A program made the translations under genes and the position numbers. From assembly GCF_000299875.1 (NCBI RefSeq), contig NZ_AMRK01000002.1, positions 186,001 to 250,000 of the forward strand: DNA of 64,000 nt, given 5' to 3'. A model generated the notes under the pieces. That model made no database searches and was not told where the DNA came from. It worked only from the letters and a program-made list of their open reading frames with translations. Positions 8,684 through 17,511 of this stretch are shown piece by piece (within the stretch, counting starts at the first letter, position 1; every line of letters begins with the position of its first letter). The stretch comes from Celeribacter baekdonensis B30. GTDB taxonomy: Bacteria > Pseudomonadota > Alphaproteobacteria > Rhodobacterales > Rhodobacteraceae.

Positions 8684-9724
8684 ATGATCGATACACTCAC
8701 CCTCCGCCGCCCCGACGATTGGCATTTGCATCTGCGCGATGGCGCGATGCTCAACGCCATTTTGCCCGAAACCACACGTCATTTTGCCCGCGCAATCGTG
8801 ATGCCGAACCTTGTGCCCCCCGTGGTCACCGGCGACGATGCAGCCGCCTACCGCGAGCGCATCCTCAAAGCGAACCCGCGCAAAGGTCAGTTTGAGCCGT
8901 TGATGACGCTCTATTTGACCGAGCAAACAGACCCTGAAGACGTGGCCATGGCCCATGCCAGCGGCTTGGTGAAAGCGGTGAAATTATATCCGGCGGGGGC
9001 GACGACCAATTCGGCCTCGGGTGTCACGAATTTTGAAAACGTGCGCGCCGTGTTGGAAAAAATGGCCGAGATCGGCCTGCCGCTGTGTATCCATGGCGAG
9101 GTGGTGACACCAGACGTGGATATTTTTGATCGTGAAAAAGTGTTCATCGACACCGTGCTCGACCCGATCCGCCGCACCACCCCCGGCCTCAAAGTGGTCA
9201 TGGAGCATATCACCACGAAGGACGGCGTCGATTACGCCCGTTCTGTGGATGAGGGTCTGGGCGCGACGATCACCACGCATCACCTTGTGATCAACCGCAA
9301 CCACATCCTCGTGGGCGGGATCAAACCGCATTATTATTGCCTGCCCGTGGCCAAACGTGAAACGCATCGTTTGGCTTTGGTGGAGGCGGCGACCTCTGGC
9401 GACAAACAGTTCTTTTTGGGCACCGATTCCGCACCGCATTTGGACGGGGCGAAAGAGACCGCATGTGGGTGTGCGGGATGTTTCACCGCCACGAACACCA
9501 TGTCAATCCTCGCCGAAGTGTTTGAAAAAGAGGGGAAACTGGACGCCCTCGAAGCTTTCACCTCGATCAACGGGCCGACATTCTATGGCCTGCCGCTCAA
9601 TGAGGCAACGATCACGCTGCGCCGGGGCAATCCGGTCCGCTACCCCGCCAAAATCGACACCGAAAACGGTCCCGTGACCGTATTTGACCCGCAAATGCCG
9701 CTCCATTGGAGCGTCGAGGCCTAA
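8684..9724 (+). CDS. pyrC: Dihydroorotase (class II), PyrC
   Basis: Catalyses the reversible cyclisation of carbamoyl-aspartate to dihydroorotate in pyrimidine synthesis. 346 residues, the class II (E. coli type) length. The metal-binding WHLHLRDG motif is at about residue 12-19; [14 protein letters not shown] carries the carbamylated lysine (about 100); CIHGEV and MEHITTKDG give the histidine ligands; LGTDSAPH gives the catalytic aspartate (about 247). It shares a divergent intergenic region with ureD and is followed 18 bases later by pyrE, so the two form an operon. Confidence 0.97.
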   Translation: MIDTLTLRRPDDWHLHLRDGAMLNAILPETTRHFARAIVMPNLVPPVVTGDDAAAYRERILKANPRKGQFEPLMTLYLTEQTDPEDVAMAHASGLVKAVKLYPAGATTNSASGVTNFENVRAVLEKMAEIGLPLCIHGEVVTPDVDIFDREKVFIDTVLDPIRRTTPGLKVVMEHITTKDGVDYARSVDEGLGATITTHHLVINRNHILVGGIKPHYYCLPVAKRETHRLALVEAATSGDKQFFLGTDSAPHLDGAKETACGCAGCFTATNTMSILAEVFEKEGKLDALEAFTSINGPTFYGLPLNEATITLRRGNPVRYPAKIDTENGPVTVFDPQMPLHWSVEA

Positions 9725-9742
9725 GACGAAAGAGACCGCCAG

Positions 9743-10423
9743 ATGATCCCCTCCTCCTTTCCTGACGAGACCGAAATCGCCCGTTTGACGGCGCGGATGT
9801 TGTTGGAAATCAAGGCCGTGCATTTCAATGCGCGCGAGCCCTTCACACTGGCCTCCGGCCTGCCCAGCCCGACCTATATCGACTGTCGCAAGCTGATCTC
9901 TTACCCGCGCATTCGCTCGACCTTGATGGATTTCCTCTCGGTTTCCGTCATGCGCGAGGCCGGATTTGAGGCGTTTGACAATATCGCGGGCGGCGAAACG
10001 GCGGGCATTCCCTTTGCCGCGATGGTGGCCGAACGTTTGGCCCTGCCGATGACCTATGTGCGCAAAAAGCCCAAAGGCTATGGCCGCAATGCCCGGATCG
10101 AAGGGCAAATGTCCGAAGGCGAACGGGTGTTGTTGGTCGAGGATTTGACCACAGATGGCGGATCGAAATTGTCTTTCGTGGATGCAATCCGCGAGACGGG
10201 CGCGACTTGCGGCTGGACGGCGGTGATTTTTTACTACGGGATTTTCCCGGAGACGGAAAAGACGCTGGGCGATCATGGCGTGAAGCTCATCAGCCTGTGT
10301 ACATGGTGGGATGTTTTGGCCGAAGCCAAACGCCAACGCGCCTTTGACGCAGAAACGCTCGCAGAGGTGGAGAAATTCCTCAACGCCCCGCGCGAGTGGC
10401 AAGAGGCCAATAAAAAGGCATAA
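9743..10423 (+). CDS. pyrE: Orotate phosphoribosyltransferase PyrE
   Basis: Transfers the phosphoribosyl group of PRPP to orotate to make OMP. 226 residues, type I PRTase fold. The PRPP-binding motif [14 protein letters not shown] is near residue 131-144; the flexible loop with [16 protein letters not shown] (about 108-123) supplies the catalytic lysines. Directly downstream of pyrC; a strong intrinsic terminator follows at 10454-10480. Confidence 0.96.
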   Translation: MIPSSFPDETEIARLTARMLLEIKAVHFNAREPFTLASGLPSPTYIDCRKLISYPRIRSTLMDFLSVSVMREAGFEAFDNIAGGETAGIPFAAMVAERLALPMTYVRKKPKGYGRNARIEGQMSEGERVLLVEDLTTDGGSKLSFVDAIRETGATCGWTAVIFYYGIFPETEKTLGDHGVKLISLCTWWDVLAEAKRQRAFDAETLAEVEKFLNAPREWQEANKKA

Positions 10424-10453
10424 AGCGGCGAAAATCCGCGCCCGAAATTTGTG

Positions 10454-10480
10454 CGTCGCCCTTCGGGGCGGCGTTTTTCT
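10454..10480 (+). terminator. Intrinsic terminator of pyrC-pyrE
   Basis: An 8-bp GC-rich stem (10454-10461 with 10466-10473, one G-T pair) closes a C(TTCG)G tetraloop and is followed by TTTTTCTTT. This is a textbook Rho-independent terminator, 30 bases after the pyrE stop. Confidence 0.9.
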
Positions 10481-10524
10481 TTGTAAACAGCCGAGTTAGC
10501 TCGCCAAGTGCATCTGTGACCCAG

Positions 10525-10533
10525 TTATCCACA
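10525..10533 (+). promoter_or_regulatory. Consensus DnaA box upstream of dnaB
   Basis: TTATCCACA is a perfect match to the DnaA-box consensus. It lies 95 bases before the dnaB start, after the pyrE terminator, and immediately upstream of TATACA (10537-10542), which would serve as a -10 element. DnaA bound here could act on dnaB transcription. A single box is not evidence for a replication origin. Confidence 0.5.
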
Positions 10534-10627
10534 CGTTATACATTTTGAAACCCGGCGCGCGGGCGGCTATGAAATCCAAACCCGCGAGCAACACGCGACT
10601 CGCAGGATCATAAAGAGGGCCAGCCGG

Positions 10628-12151
10628 ATGAATGACATCGCCACACTTCAGGATGCGCGCAGCGACAAAACGGACGCGGCAACACCGTCGGTGATCACCT
10701 CCTATGCGGGGGCGGTGCCCCATAACATCGAGGCCGAACAGCAACTTCTGGGCGCGCTTTTGACCAACAACGACGTGTTCGACAAAATCGCTTCGATCAT
10801 CTCGCCCGACCATTTTTTCGACCCGGTGCACAAAGACATTTACGAGAAGGCTCAGGAGCGCATTCAAAAGAATATGCTCGCCTCTCCGGTGACGTTGAAA
10901 GCCTATATGGAGGACCATGAAGGCCTCAAAGAGTTGGGCGGCCCGGCCTATTTGGCGCGTCTGGCGGCGAGTGCCATTTCGACCTATGCAGTGCGTGATT
11001 ACGCCCAATTGATCTATGATCTGTTCCTGCGCCGACAGTTGATTGAGCTTGGCAATGAGATTGCGGGTTCTGCCGCCTCCGGCTCCGACATCCGCGATCC
11101 GGGCGAACAAATCGTGGCCGCCGAACAGCGGCTCTACACGCTGGCCGAGCAGGGCAAGGGCGAAACGGGCTTCACCTCCTTCCTCTCCGCCGTCACCCAA
11201 GCCGTGCTCAACGCCAACGCCGCCTATGAGCGCGGTGGCGGCATGGCGGGGATTCAGACCCACCTCAACGATCTCGACAAAAAGATGGGCGGCTTGCACA
11301 AATCCGACTTGATCATCTTGGCCGGACGTCCGTCGATGGGCAAAACCTCGCTCGCCACCAACATCGCCTTCAACATTGCCAAGGCCTATAAAAAGGGCAC
11401 GCTGCCGGATGGCCGCACGGGCGCGGTCGAAGGCGGGGTTGTTGGGTTCTATTCGCTTGAGATGAGCGCCGAACAGCTGGCGGCGCGGATCCTGGCCGAG
11501 GCCTCCGAGATTTCGTCGCATAAAATTCGCCAGGGCGACATGACCGAGGATCAGTTTCGCCGCTTTGTCGAGGCCGCCAAAACGCTTGAGACCTGCCCGC
11601 TTTATATCGACGACACCCCGGCCATTCCGATTTCGCAATTGGCGGCGCGCGCCCGGCGGTTGCAGCGCACACATGGGTTGGACCTGTTGATCATCGACTA
11701 TTTGCAACTGGTGCGCGGCACCGCACGCAGCCAAGGCAACCGGGTGCAGGAGATCGGCGAGATTTCCATGGGTCTCAAAGCCATCGCCAAGGAACTCAAT
11801 ATCCCGGTGATCGCGCTGTCGCAGCTCAGCCGGACGGTGGAGAGCCGCGACGACAAACGACCGCAGCTTTCGGATTTGCGTGAATCCGGTTCGATCGAGC
11901 AGGACGCCGATGTGGTGATGTTTGTCTATCGCGGCGAATATTACAAAGAGCGCGAAAAGCCCGAAGAGCATGATATGGAGGCCACAACGCGCTGGGTCGA
12001 GGATATGGAACGGCTGCACGGCAAGGCCGAAGTCATCCTTGGCAAACAACGTCACGGTCCGATTGGCACGGTGGAACTGAGCTTTGAGGCGGAATTCACC
12101 CGCTTTGGCAACCTTGTTCAGCCTTGGCAACAAAACGAACCCGAATACTAA
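10628..12151 (+). CDS. dnaB: Replicative DNA helicase DnaB
   Basis: Hexameric 5'-3' helicase that opens the chromosomal replication fork. 507 residues: an N-terminal helical domain (VPHNIEAEQQLLGALLTNN, about 32-50) and a C-terminal RecA-like ATPase with Walker A GRPSMGKTSLATN (about 234-246), Walker B LLIIDYLQL and the QLSRTVESR arginine-finger region. It contains no intein. Start at the first ATG; the length is usual for alphaproteobacteria. It stands alone between the pyrE terminator and alr, with a DnaA box in its upstream region. Confidence 0.98.
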   Translation: MNDIATLQDARSDKTDAATPSVITSYAGAVPHNIEAEQQLLGALLTNNDVFDKIASIISPDHFFDPVHKDIYEKAQERIQKNMLASPVTLKAYMEDHEGLKELGGPAYLARLAASAISTYAVRDYAQLIYDLFLRRQLIELGNEIAGSAASGSDIRDPGEQIVAAEQRLYTLAEQGKGETGFTSFLSAVTQAVLNANAAYERGGGMAGIQTHLNDLDKKMGGLHKSDLIILAGRPSMGKTSLATNIAFNIAKAYKKGTLPDGRTGAVEGGVVGFYSLEMSAEQLAARILAEASEISSHKIRQGDMTEDQFRRFVEAAKTLETCPLYIDDTPAIPISQLAARARRLQRTHGLDLLIIDYLQLVRGTARSQGNRVQEIGEISMGLKAIAKELNIPVIALSQLSRTVESRDDKRPQLSDLRESGSIEQDADVVMFVYRGEYYKEREKPEEHDMEATTRWVEDMERLHGKAEVILGKQRHGPIGTVELSFEAEFTRFGNLVQPWQQNEPEY

Positions 12152-12250
12152 GACCCATTACATAAGGACATCGGACCCGCCCCCGGCGTGTTTTGAGCTT
12201 GCGTCTGGTTTTACGCTTGCACAGAGGCGCGTGGAGGGTCAAAAAACGCC

Positions 12251-13291
12251 ATGGCTACATCTGTTTTACATATTGATCTCACGGCTCTGACCGACAATTG
12301 GCGGGCGCTGGATCGTTTGACCGCCCCTTCTGTGGAAACCGCCGCCGTGATCAAAGCGGACGCTTACGGGCTTGGCGTGGCCAAGGTCGGGCGGGCGCTG
12401 GTCAAAGCGGGCGTGAAAAAGTTTTTCGTGGCCGCCGCCGAAGAGGGTGTGGCCCTGCGCGCGGCCATCGGTCCCTCGCCCTGGATCGGCGTGTTTGGTG
12501 GTCATATGGCCGGTGACACCGACATGATCGCGGATATGCATCTTGTGCCGATGCTCAATTCCCTGGATCAAATCACCCGCCATTTCGAAGCCCTCCCCGG
12601 CGCACCCTTCGGCATTCAACTCGACACCGGGATGAACCGTCTGGGCCTTGAGGCGCCCGAATGGGAGGCGGTCAAAGACCTGGTGATCAAAGCCCGCCCC
12701 GATCTGATCATGTCGCATCTGGCCTGTGCCGATGAGCCGGACCACCCGATGAATGCGCACCAATTGGCGACCTTCCGCGAGATGACCGAGGGCTTGACCG
12801 TGCCGCGCGCCTTGTCGGCCACGGGCGGTATTTTGCTTGGGCCGGACTATCATTTCGATCTGGTGCGTCCGGGCATCGGCCTTTACGGCGGCTTGCCCTA
12901 TGAGGACAGCAAAGCCGTGGTGCGCCTCGAATGCCCCGTGATCCAGACCCGTGATGTCGCGCCCAATGAAACCGTCGGCTATTCCAACACATGGACCGCC
13001 GAGGCCCCCACCCGGATCGCCACGATTTCCGCCGGTTACGCCGATGGTATTTCGCGCAAAATCTCCAACGCTGCGGTGCTGTTTGACGGCGACACCCCCT
13101 GCCCGTTGGTCGGCCGGGTGTCGATGGATTTGATCACGGTGGACATCACCCATCTGGACCATGTGCCCAAATCGCTTGATCTCTTGTGCGCGCATCAAAC
13201 GGTCGATGATCTGGCCGATGTGGCGGGCACGATCGGCTATGAAATCCTGACCTCTTTGGGCGGACGCTATCTGCGGCGGTATATCGGATGA
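12251..13291 (+). CDS. alr: Alanine racemase Alr
   Basis: PLP enzyme that converts L- to D-alanine for peptidoglycan. 346 residues. The PLP lysine lies in [12 protein letters not shown] (about residue 34), the catalytic tyrosine region is [13 protein letters not shown] (about 258), and the substrate-binding segment [12 protein letters not shown] follows. GGAGGG precedes the ATG. It heads a tight operon: the stop overlaps the start of the MlaE-type permease gene (ATGA), and four more genes follow. No signal peptide, so this is the cytoplasmic biosynthetic type. Confidence 0.97.
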   Translation: MATSVLHIDLTALTDNWRALDRLTAPSVETAAVIKADAYGLGVAKVGRALVKAGVKKFFVAAAEEGVALRAAIGPSPWIGVFGGHMAGDTDMIADMHLVPMLNSLDQITRHFEALPGAPFGIQLDTGMNRLGLEAPEWEAVKDLVIKARPDLIMSHLACADEPDHPMNAHQLATFREMTEGLTVPRALSATGGILLGPDYHFDLVRPGIGLYGGLPYEDSKAVVRLECPVIQTRDVAPNETVGYSNTWTAEAPTRIATISAGYADGISRKISNAAVLFDGDTPCPLVGRVSMDLITVDITHLDHVPKSLDLLCAHQTVDDLADVAGTIGYEILTSLGGRYLRRYIG

Positions 13292-14091
13292 GCACAACGC
13301 GCGCGGCCAACCCAATCTTGCACCTGCTGGCCCGTTTGGGGGCTGCGGTGTTGGGGACGTTTGCCGCCGTCGGCCGTTTGACGCTGTTCACGCTCTCGAC
13401 CTTCCGCCACATGCTCACACCGCCGTTCTACAGCCGGGAATTCTTTCACGCCTTGATGAATGTCGGCTATCTGTCCTTGCCCGTTGTCGGCCTGACCGCG
13501 CTGTTTACGGGGGGTGCTTTGGCGTTGCAAATTTATGCCGGTGGCGCACGGTTTTCGGCCGAACAGGTGGTGCCACAAATCGTCGCCTTGGGCGTGGTCC
13601 GCGAACTCGGCCCGGTGATGGTCGGACTGATGATGGCAGCACGGGTCACCTCGTCGATTGCTGCCGAAATCGCCACGATGAAAGTCACCGAACAAATCGA
13701 CGCGCTGGTCACCCTCTCGACCCACCCGATGAAATATCTCACCGCCCCGCGCGTTTTGGCCGGGCTGTTGACCGTGCCGTTTCTGGTCGCAGTGGGCGAC
13801 ACAGTAGGGGTGTTTGGCGGCTGGTTCGTGGCGATCAAGTCGCTCGATTTCAACTCCGCCACCTACCTCAAAAACACCATAGATTTCCTTGAGATGCCCG
13901 ACATCGTGTCCTCATTGGTCAAGGGCGCAGCGTTTGGCGTCATCGCCACGTTGATGGGCTGTTATTTCGGGATGAATTCGGGCCGGGGCGCACAGGGCGT
14001 AGGTCAGGCGACCAAATCCTCTGTCGTTGCCGCCGCCGTATTGATTCTGGCTGCCAACTTCCTTTTGACACAGGCGTTTTTTGCCGCATGA
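13288..14091 (+). CDS. mlaE: MlaE-type ABC transporter permease
   Basis: 267 residues with about five hydrophobic membrane segments and the MlaE/DUF140 core: [43 protein letters not shown], a central coupling-helix region and C-terminal [24 protein letters not shown]. This family moves phospholipids between inner and outer membrane together with an MCE-domain protein. Four-base overlaps on both sides (ATGA with alr and with the ATPase gene). No MCE protein (MlaD) is found in the window, so either it is encoded elsewhere or this is a reduced system. Family assignment is firm, substrate inferred. Confidence 0.92.
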   Translation: MSTTRAANPILHLLARLGAAVLGTFAAVGRLTLFTLSTFRHMLTPPFYSREFFHALMNVGYLSLPVVGLTALFTGGALALQIYAGGARFSAEQVVPQIVALGVVRELGPVMVGLMMAARVTSSIAAEIATMKVTEQIDALVTLSTHPMKYLTAPRVLAGLLTVPFLVAVGDTVGVFGGWFVAIKSLDFNSATYLKNTIDFLEMPDIVSSLVKGAAFGVIATLMGCYFGMNSGRGAQGVGQATKSSVVAAAVLILAANFLLTQAFFAA

Positions 14092-14837
14092 TCACGCTCA
14101 CCGACGTTCATAAATCCTTTGGCGCAAAACAGATCCTGCGCGGTGTCAACCTGACGGTGGAGCGCGGCGAAAGCTGTGTCATCATCGGCGGATCGGGCAC
14201 CGGGAAATCGGTCATGCTCAAATGCATTCTGGGCCTTGTGACCCCGGATCGAGGCACGATTACGGTCGATGGCGAAGAGGTCAGCGCCAGTGGCGACCGC
14301 GATGCGTTTTTGGCCCGGTTTGGCATGTTGTTCCAAGGCGCGGCCCTGTTTGACAGCCTTCCGGTCTGGCAAAACGTCGCCTTTCGCCTGTTGCGCGGCT
14401 CGTTGAAACGGCCCCGCCATGAGGCCCGCGAGATCGCGATTGAAAAACTGCGCCGGGTCGGGTTGTCGCCCGATGTGGCCGATCAATTTCCCGCCGAGCT
14501 GTCGGGCGGGATGCAAAAACGTGTGGGCCTTGCCCGCGCCATCGCCGCCGATCCCGAGATCATTTTCTTTGACGAACCGACCACCGGATTGGACCCGATC
14601 ATGGCCGGGGTGATCAATGAATTGATCCGCGAGATCGTGGTGGAAATGGGCGCGACCGCGCTGACCATCACCCATGACATGACCTCGGTGCGCGCGATCG
14701 CCGACAAGGTGGCGATGTTGCACGGCGGCAAAATCCGTTGGCACGGCCCCGTGGCGGAAATGGACACGGCAAACGACCCGTATCTCACCCAATTCATCAC
14801 CGGCTCGGCGCATGGGCCGATTGAAACGGTTCGGTGA
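14088..14837 (+). CDS. mlaF: MlaF-type ABC transporter ATPase
   Basis: 249 residues. Walker A GGSGTGKSVML (about residue 37), Q-loop LFQGAALFDSLPVWQNVAF as in MlaF proteins, signature LSGGMQKRVGLARAI (about 139) and Walker B IIFFDEPTTGLDPI. It is the motor for the permease encoded immediately upstream (4-base overlap). Its stop overlaps the GTG start of the PqiA-like gene (GTGA). Phospholipid or lipid transport across the envelope is inferred from the family. Confidence 0.93.
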   Translation: MITLTDVHKSFGAKQILRGVNLTVERGESCVIIGGSGTGKSVMLKCILGLVTPDRGTITVDGEEVSASGDRDAFLARFGMLFQGAALFDSLPVWQNVAFRLLRGSLKRPRHEAREIAIEKLRRVGLSPDVADQFPAELSGGMQKRVGLARAIAADPEIIFFDEPTTGLDPIMAGVINELIREIVVEMGATALTITHDMTSVRAIADKVAMLHGGKIRWHGPVAEMDTANDPYLTQFITGSAHGPIETVR

Positions 14838-15325
14838 GGTTGCTCTTGTCTCGCCGCACCCAGCTTACCCTCCGCCGTCTCAATCTCTCCCTGTTGATCC
14901 TGTTCCCCGTTGCTTGGGTCGCGCCGCTGATGCGGGCGGGGTTTTTGCCGCTGTTTGGCCTCTCCGAAATTTCGGTTCTCTCTGGCATTGCGGGTCTTTG
15001 GCAGACCGACGTCTTTCTTGCCCTCATCGTTGTGCTCTTCGCCATTCTCGCCCCCATCGCCAAGGTGCTCTCCCTCGAAGCACTGATCTCGAACCGCCTC
15101 CCCGCGCGGGTCAAACCCTGGCTGTTTCACCTTGGCCGACTGGCCATGGCGGATGTGTTTTTGATCGCAATTTACATCACGGTCATCAAAGGCATCGGCG
15201 TTGGGCGGCTTGAGATCGGTTGGGGGCTTTACCTTTTTACCTTTTGTGTTTTGCTCAGTCTGGCTTTGAGTATTTTCACCACGGTAAAACCCGAAGACTT
15301 GCGCAGCGACCCCTTGAAAGACTAG
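14834..15325 (+). CDS. pqiA: Half-size PqiA-family membrane protein
   Basis: 163 residues, GTG start overlapping the ATPase stop. Four hydrophobic segments (about 17-33, 48-80, 103-124, 128-150), with LMRAGFLPLFGLSEISVLSGI, AKVLSL and HLGRLAMADVFLIAIYI, which match one PqiA repeat. E. coli PqiA has two such repeats plus cysteine-rich zinc motifs; here only one repeat is present and no CxxC motif. PqiA works with MCE proteins in envelope lipid transport, so placement after the Mla-type transporter suggests a shared task. The 3' end carries GAGTATTTTCACCACGGTAA (15268-15287), similar to an intergenic repeat near 23580. Confidence 0.85.
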   Translation: MRLLLSRRTQLTLRRLNLSLLILFPVAWVAPLMRAGFLPLFGLSEISVLSGIAGLWQTDVFLALIVVLFAILAPIAKVLSLEALISNRLPARVKPWLFHLGRLAMADVFLIAIYITVIKGIGVGRLEIGWGLYLFTFCVLLSLALSIFTTVKPEDLRSDPLKD

Positions 15326-15356
15326 AACGAAGCAAGAACGAACAGGGAGCGCCAGA

Positions 15357-16727
15357 ATGGCCAAGGCACAAAAGAATTTCGTCTGTTCCAATTGCGGGGC
15401 GGTGACGACCAAATGGTCCGGGCGCTGTGACGGCTGTGGCGAATGGAACTCCATTTCCGAGGAAAAACCGTTGTCGGCCTCGGGTCCGGCGAAAAAGACG
15501 TTGGGTGGGCTGCGCGGCAAGGAAATCCCACTCTCCGCCCTGTCCGACAAAGAAGCCCCGCCCAAACGCACCTCCTGCGGCCTGACCGAGTTCGACCGGG
15601 TTTTGGGCGGCGGCTTGGTGCCATCTTCGGCCATCTTGGTCGGCGGCGATCCGGGCATCGGCAAATCAACGCTTTTGCTGCAAGCGGCGGCGAAATTTGC
15701 CATGGCGGGACTGAAGGTCATCTATATTTCCGGCGAGGAATCCGCCGCCCAAGTGCGGATGCGGGCGCAACGGTTGGGCCTTGGCAATGCGCCGGTGCGG
15801 CTCGGGGCCGAAACCAACCTGCGCGATATTTTGACGACGCTTGAGGCGGAAATGCCCGATTTGGTGATCATCGACTCGATTCAAACCATGTGGGCCGACA
15901 ATGTCGAAAGCGCACCGGGGTCGGTGTCTCAGGTGCGCGCGGCGGCGCATGAATTGGTGACTTTTGCCAAATCGCGCGGTGTCTCGGTGGTTTTGGTCGG
16001 CCATGTCACCAAGGATGGGCAACTCGCCGGGCCGCGCGTGGTCGAGCATATGGTCGATACGGTGCTCTATTTTGAAGGCGAGCGCGGGCATCATTTCCGG
16101 CTCTTGCGCGCGGTCAAAAACCGCTTTGGCCCGGCGCATGAGATTGGCGTGTTTGAAATGACCGGCGATGGGTTGCGCGAAGTGACCAACCCCTCCGCGC
16201 TCTTTCTGTCCGAACGCGATCAACCAGTGCCGGGATCGGTGGTTTTTGCCGGGATCGAGGGCACGCGGCCGGTGTTGGTCGAATTCCAGGCCCTCGTCGC
16301 CCCCTCGCCCCACGCCCAAGCCCGGCGCACAGTTGTGGGCTGGGACGGATCACGTTTGGCGATGATCCTGGCGGTGCTCGAAAGCCGATGTGGTATTCCC
16401 TTTGCCGGGCTGGACGTTTATCTGAACGTTGCAGGTGGGATGAAAGTGTCGGAACCTGCCGCCGATCTGGCGGTGGCGGCGGCGTTGATTTCGGCTCGCG
16501 AAGATCAGGCTTTGCCAAAAGATTGTGTGGTTTTCGGGGAACTTTCGCTCTCAGGGAGCTTGCGACCCGTTGGTCAGACCGAAAACAGGTTGAAAGAAGC
16601 CAAAAAACTTGGTTTTTCATCGGCCATCGCCCCCGCCCGTTCCAAGGCTGGGGAAAAAAGCGGCATGGACGTCCGGCAGATGAGCGATCTGGTGGGGTTT
16701 GTCGGAGAGGTTTTTGGCGCGGGCTAA
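15357..16727 (+). CDS. radA: DNA repair ATPase RadA
   Basis: RadA (Sms) is a RecA-like helicase that processes recombination intermediates. 456 residues: N-terminal four-cysteine zinc finger (CSNCG at about 10 and CDGCG at about 27), Walker A GGDPGIGKSTLLLQ (about 97), the RadA-specific KNRFGPAHEIG motif (about 257) and a C-terminal Lon-protease-like domain lacking the catalytic dyad. It follows the PqiA-like gene by 31 bases, with AGGGAG before the ATG. Confidence 0.97.
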   Translation: MAKAQKNFVCSNCGAVTTKWSGRCDGCGEWNSISEEKPLSASGPAKKTLGGLRGKEIPLSALSDKEAPPKRTSCGLTEFDRVLGGGLVPSSAILVGGDPGIGKSTLLLQAAAKFAMAGLKVIYISGEESAAQVRMRAQRLGLGNAPVRLGAETNLRDILTTLEAEMPDLVIIDSIQTMWADNVESAPGSVSQVRAAAHELVTFAKSRGVSVVLVGHVTKDGQLAGPRVVEHMVDTVLYFEGERGHHFRLLRAVKNRFGPAHEIGVFEMTGDGLREVTNPSALFLSERDQPVPGSVVFAGIEGTRPVLVEFQALVAPSPHAQARRTVVGWDGSRLAMILAVLESRCGIPFAGLDVYLNVAGGMKVSEPAADLAVAAALISAREDQALPKDCVVFGELSLSGSLRPVGQTENRLKEAKKLGFSSAIAPARSKAGEKSGMDVRQMSDLVGFVGEVFGAG

Positions 16728-16755
16728 CGCGCTCAGAGTTCAAAAGAGAGGCGCC

Positions 16756-17310
16756 ATGGAAGGCTTTACAATCATCGACGGCATCGTCGCATTGGTCATC
16801 GTCGTATCGGCGATCCTGGCCTATTCACGCGGGTTTGTGCGCGAAGGCATGGCGATTGCCGGATGGATCGTCGCCGCGATCCTTGGCTACATGTTTGCCC
16901 CCAAAGCCGTGCCTTTGGTCAAAGAAGTGCCCTATCTGGGCGATTACATCTCTGGATCTTGCGAACTCTCGGTAATCACTGGCTTTTTCGCGGTGTTCGC
17001 CGTGGCTTTGATCGTCGTGTCGATTTTTTCACCGCTGTTTTCCTCCGCCGTGCAACGCTCTGCCTTGGGCGGGGTGGATCAGGGGCTTGGTTTCCTGTTC
17101 GGCGTGATCCGTGGCATCATTTTGGTCGCCATCGCTTTGGTCATCGTTGACCGCGTCTCGACTGGCGACCCAATCGCCGTGTTGGAAGACTCGCGCACCG
17201 CCAAAGTTTTTGCCCGCTCGCAAGATAAGCTGGACGAGAGCCTGCCCGAGGATGCGCCAGATTGGATCACCTCGCGCTATCAATCCTTGGTTTCGACCTG
17301 TACTGAGTAA
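16756..17310 (+). CDS. cvpA: CvpA family membrane protein
   Basis: 184 residues with four hydrophobic segments; begins MEGFTIIDGIVALVIVVSAI and contains the family stretch LAYSRGFVREGMAIAGWIVA. CvpA was first linked to colicin V production in E. coli and in other bacteria affects envelope and bile or pH tolerance; the biochemical function is not settled. The frame is open to 16699, overlapping radA, but AGAGAGGCG precedes the ATG at 16756. It ends the alr operon; a terminator follows before purF, the same neighbour as in E. coli. Confidence 0.9.
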   Translation: MEGFTIIDGIVALVIVVSAILAYSRGFVREGMAIAGWIVAAILGYMFAPKAVPLVKEVPYLGDYISGSCELSVITGFFAVFAVALIVVSIFSPLFSSAVQRSALGGVDQGLGFLFGVIRGIILVAIALVIVDRVSTGDPIAVLEDSRTAKVFARSQDKLDESLPEDAPDWITSRYQSLVSTCTE

Positions 17311-17324
17311 ATCACCATCCCTTC

Positions 17325-17356
17325 GGGCGGCACCGATCAAAAGCAGCCGCCCTTTT
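17325..17356 (+). terminator. Intrinsic terminator after cvpA
   Basis: GGGCGGC (17325-17331) pairs perfectly with GCCGCCC (17346-17352) across a 14-base loop and is followed by TTTTC. It separates the alr-mlaEF-pqiA-radA-cvpA operon from purF. Confidence 0.75.
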
Positions 17357-17511
17357 CATAAACCCCACCTTAAGAGCCACGGAACCCGCCCGTCTCACGA
17401 CTGGAGCACAAGAAGTGATGAAATCTTTTGTGATCCTTTCGTGACACTGGGCCTCTTAGGTCTTAAAGGGTGGGACGAACCGCACAGCGTAGGATTCGGA
17501 GCTTGACCGAG

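Noticed and set aside
10481-10627. Replication origin next to dnaB
   Set aside because: Only one DnaA box and no AT-rich unwinding region or dnaA/hemE/parAB neighbours.
10496-12133. 545-residue minus-strand frame opposite dnaB
   Set aside because: Shadow; the dnaB motifs on the plus strand are complete.
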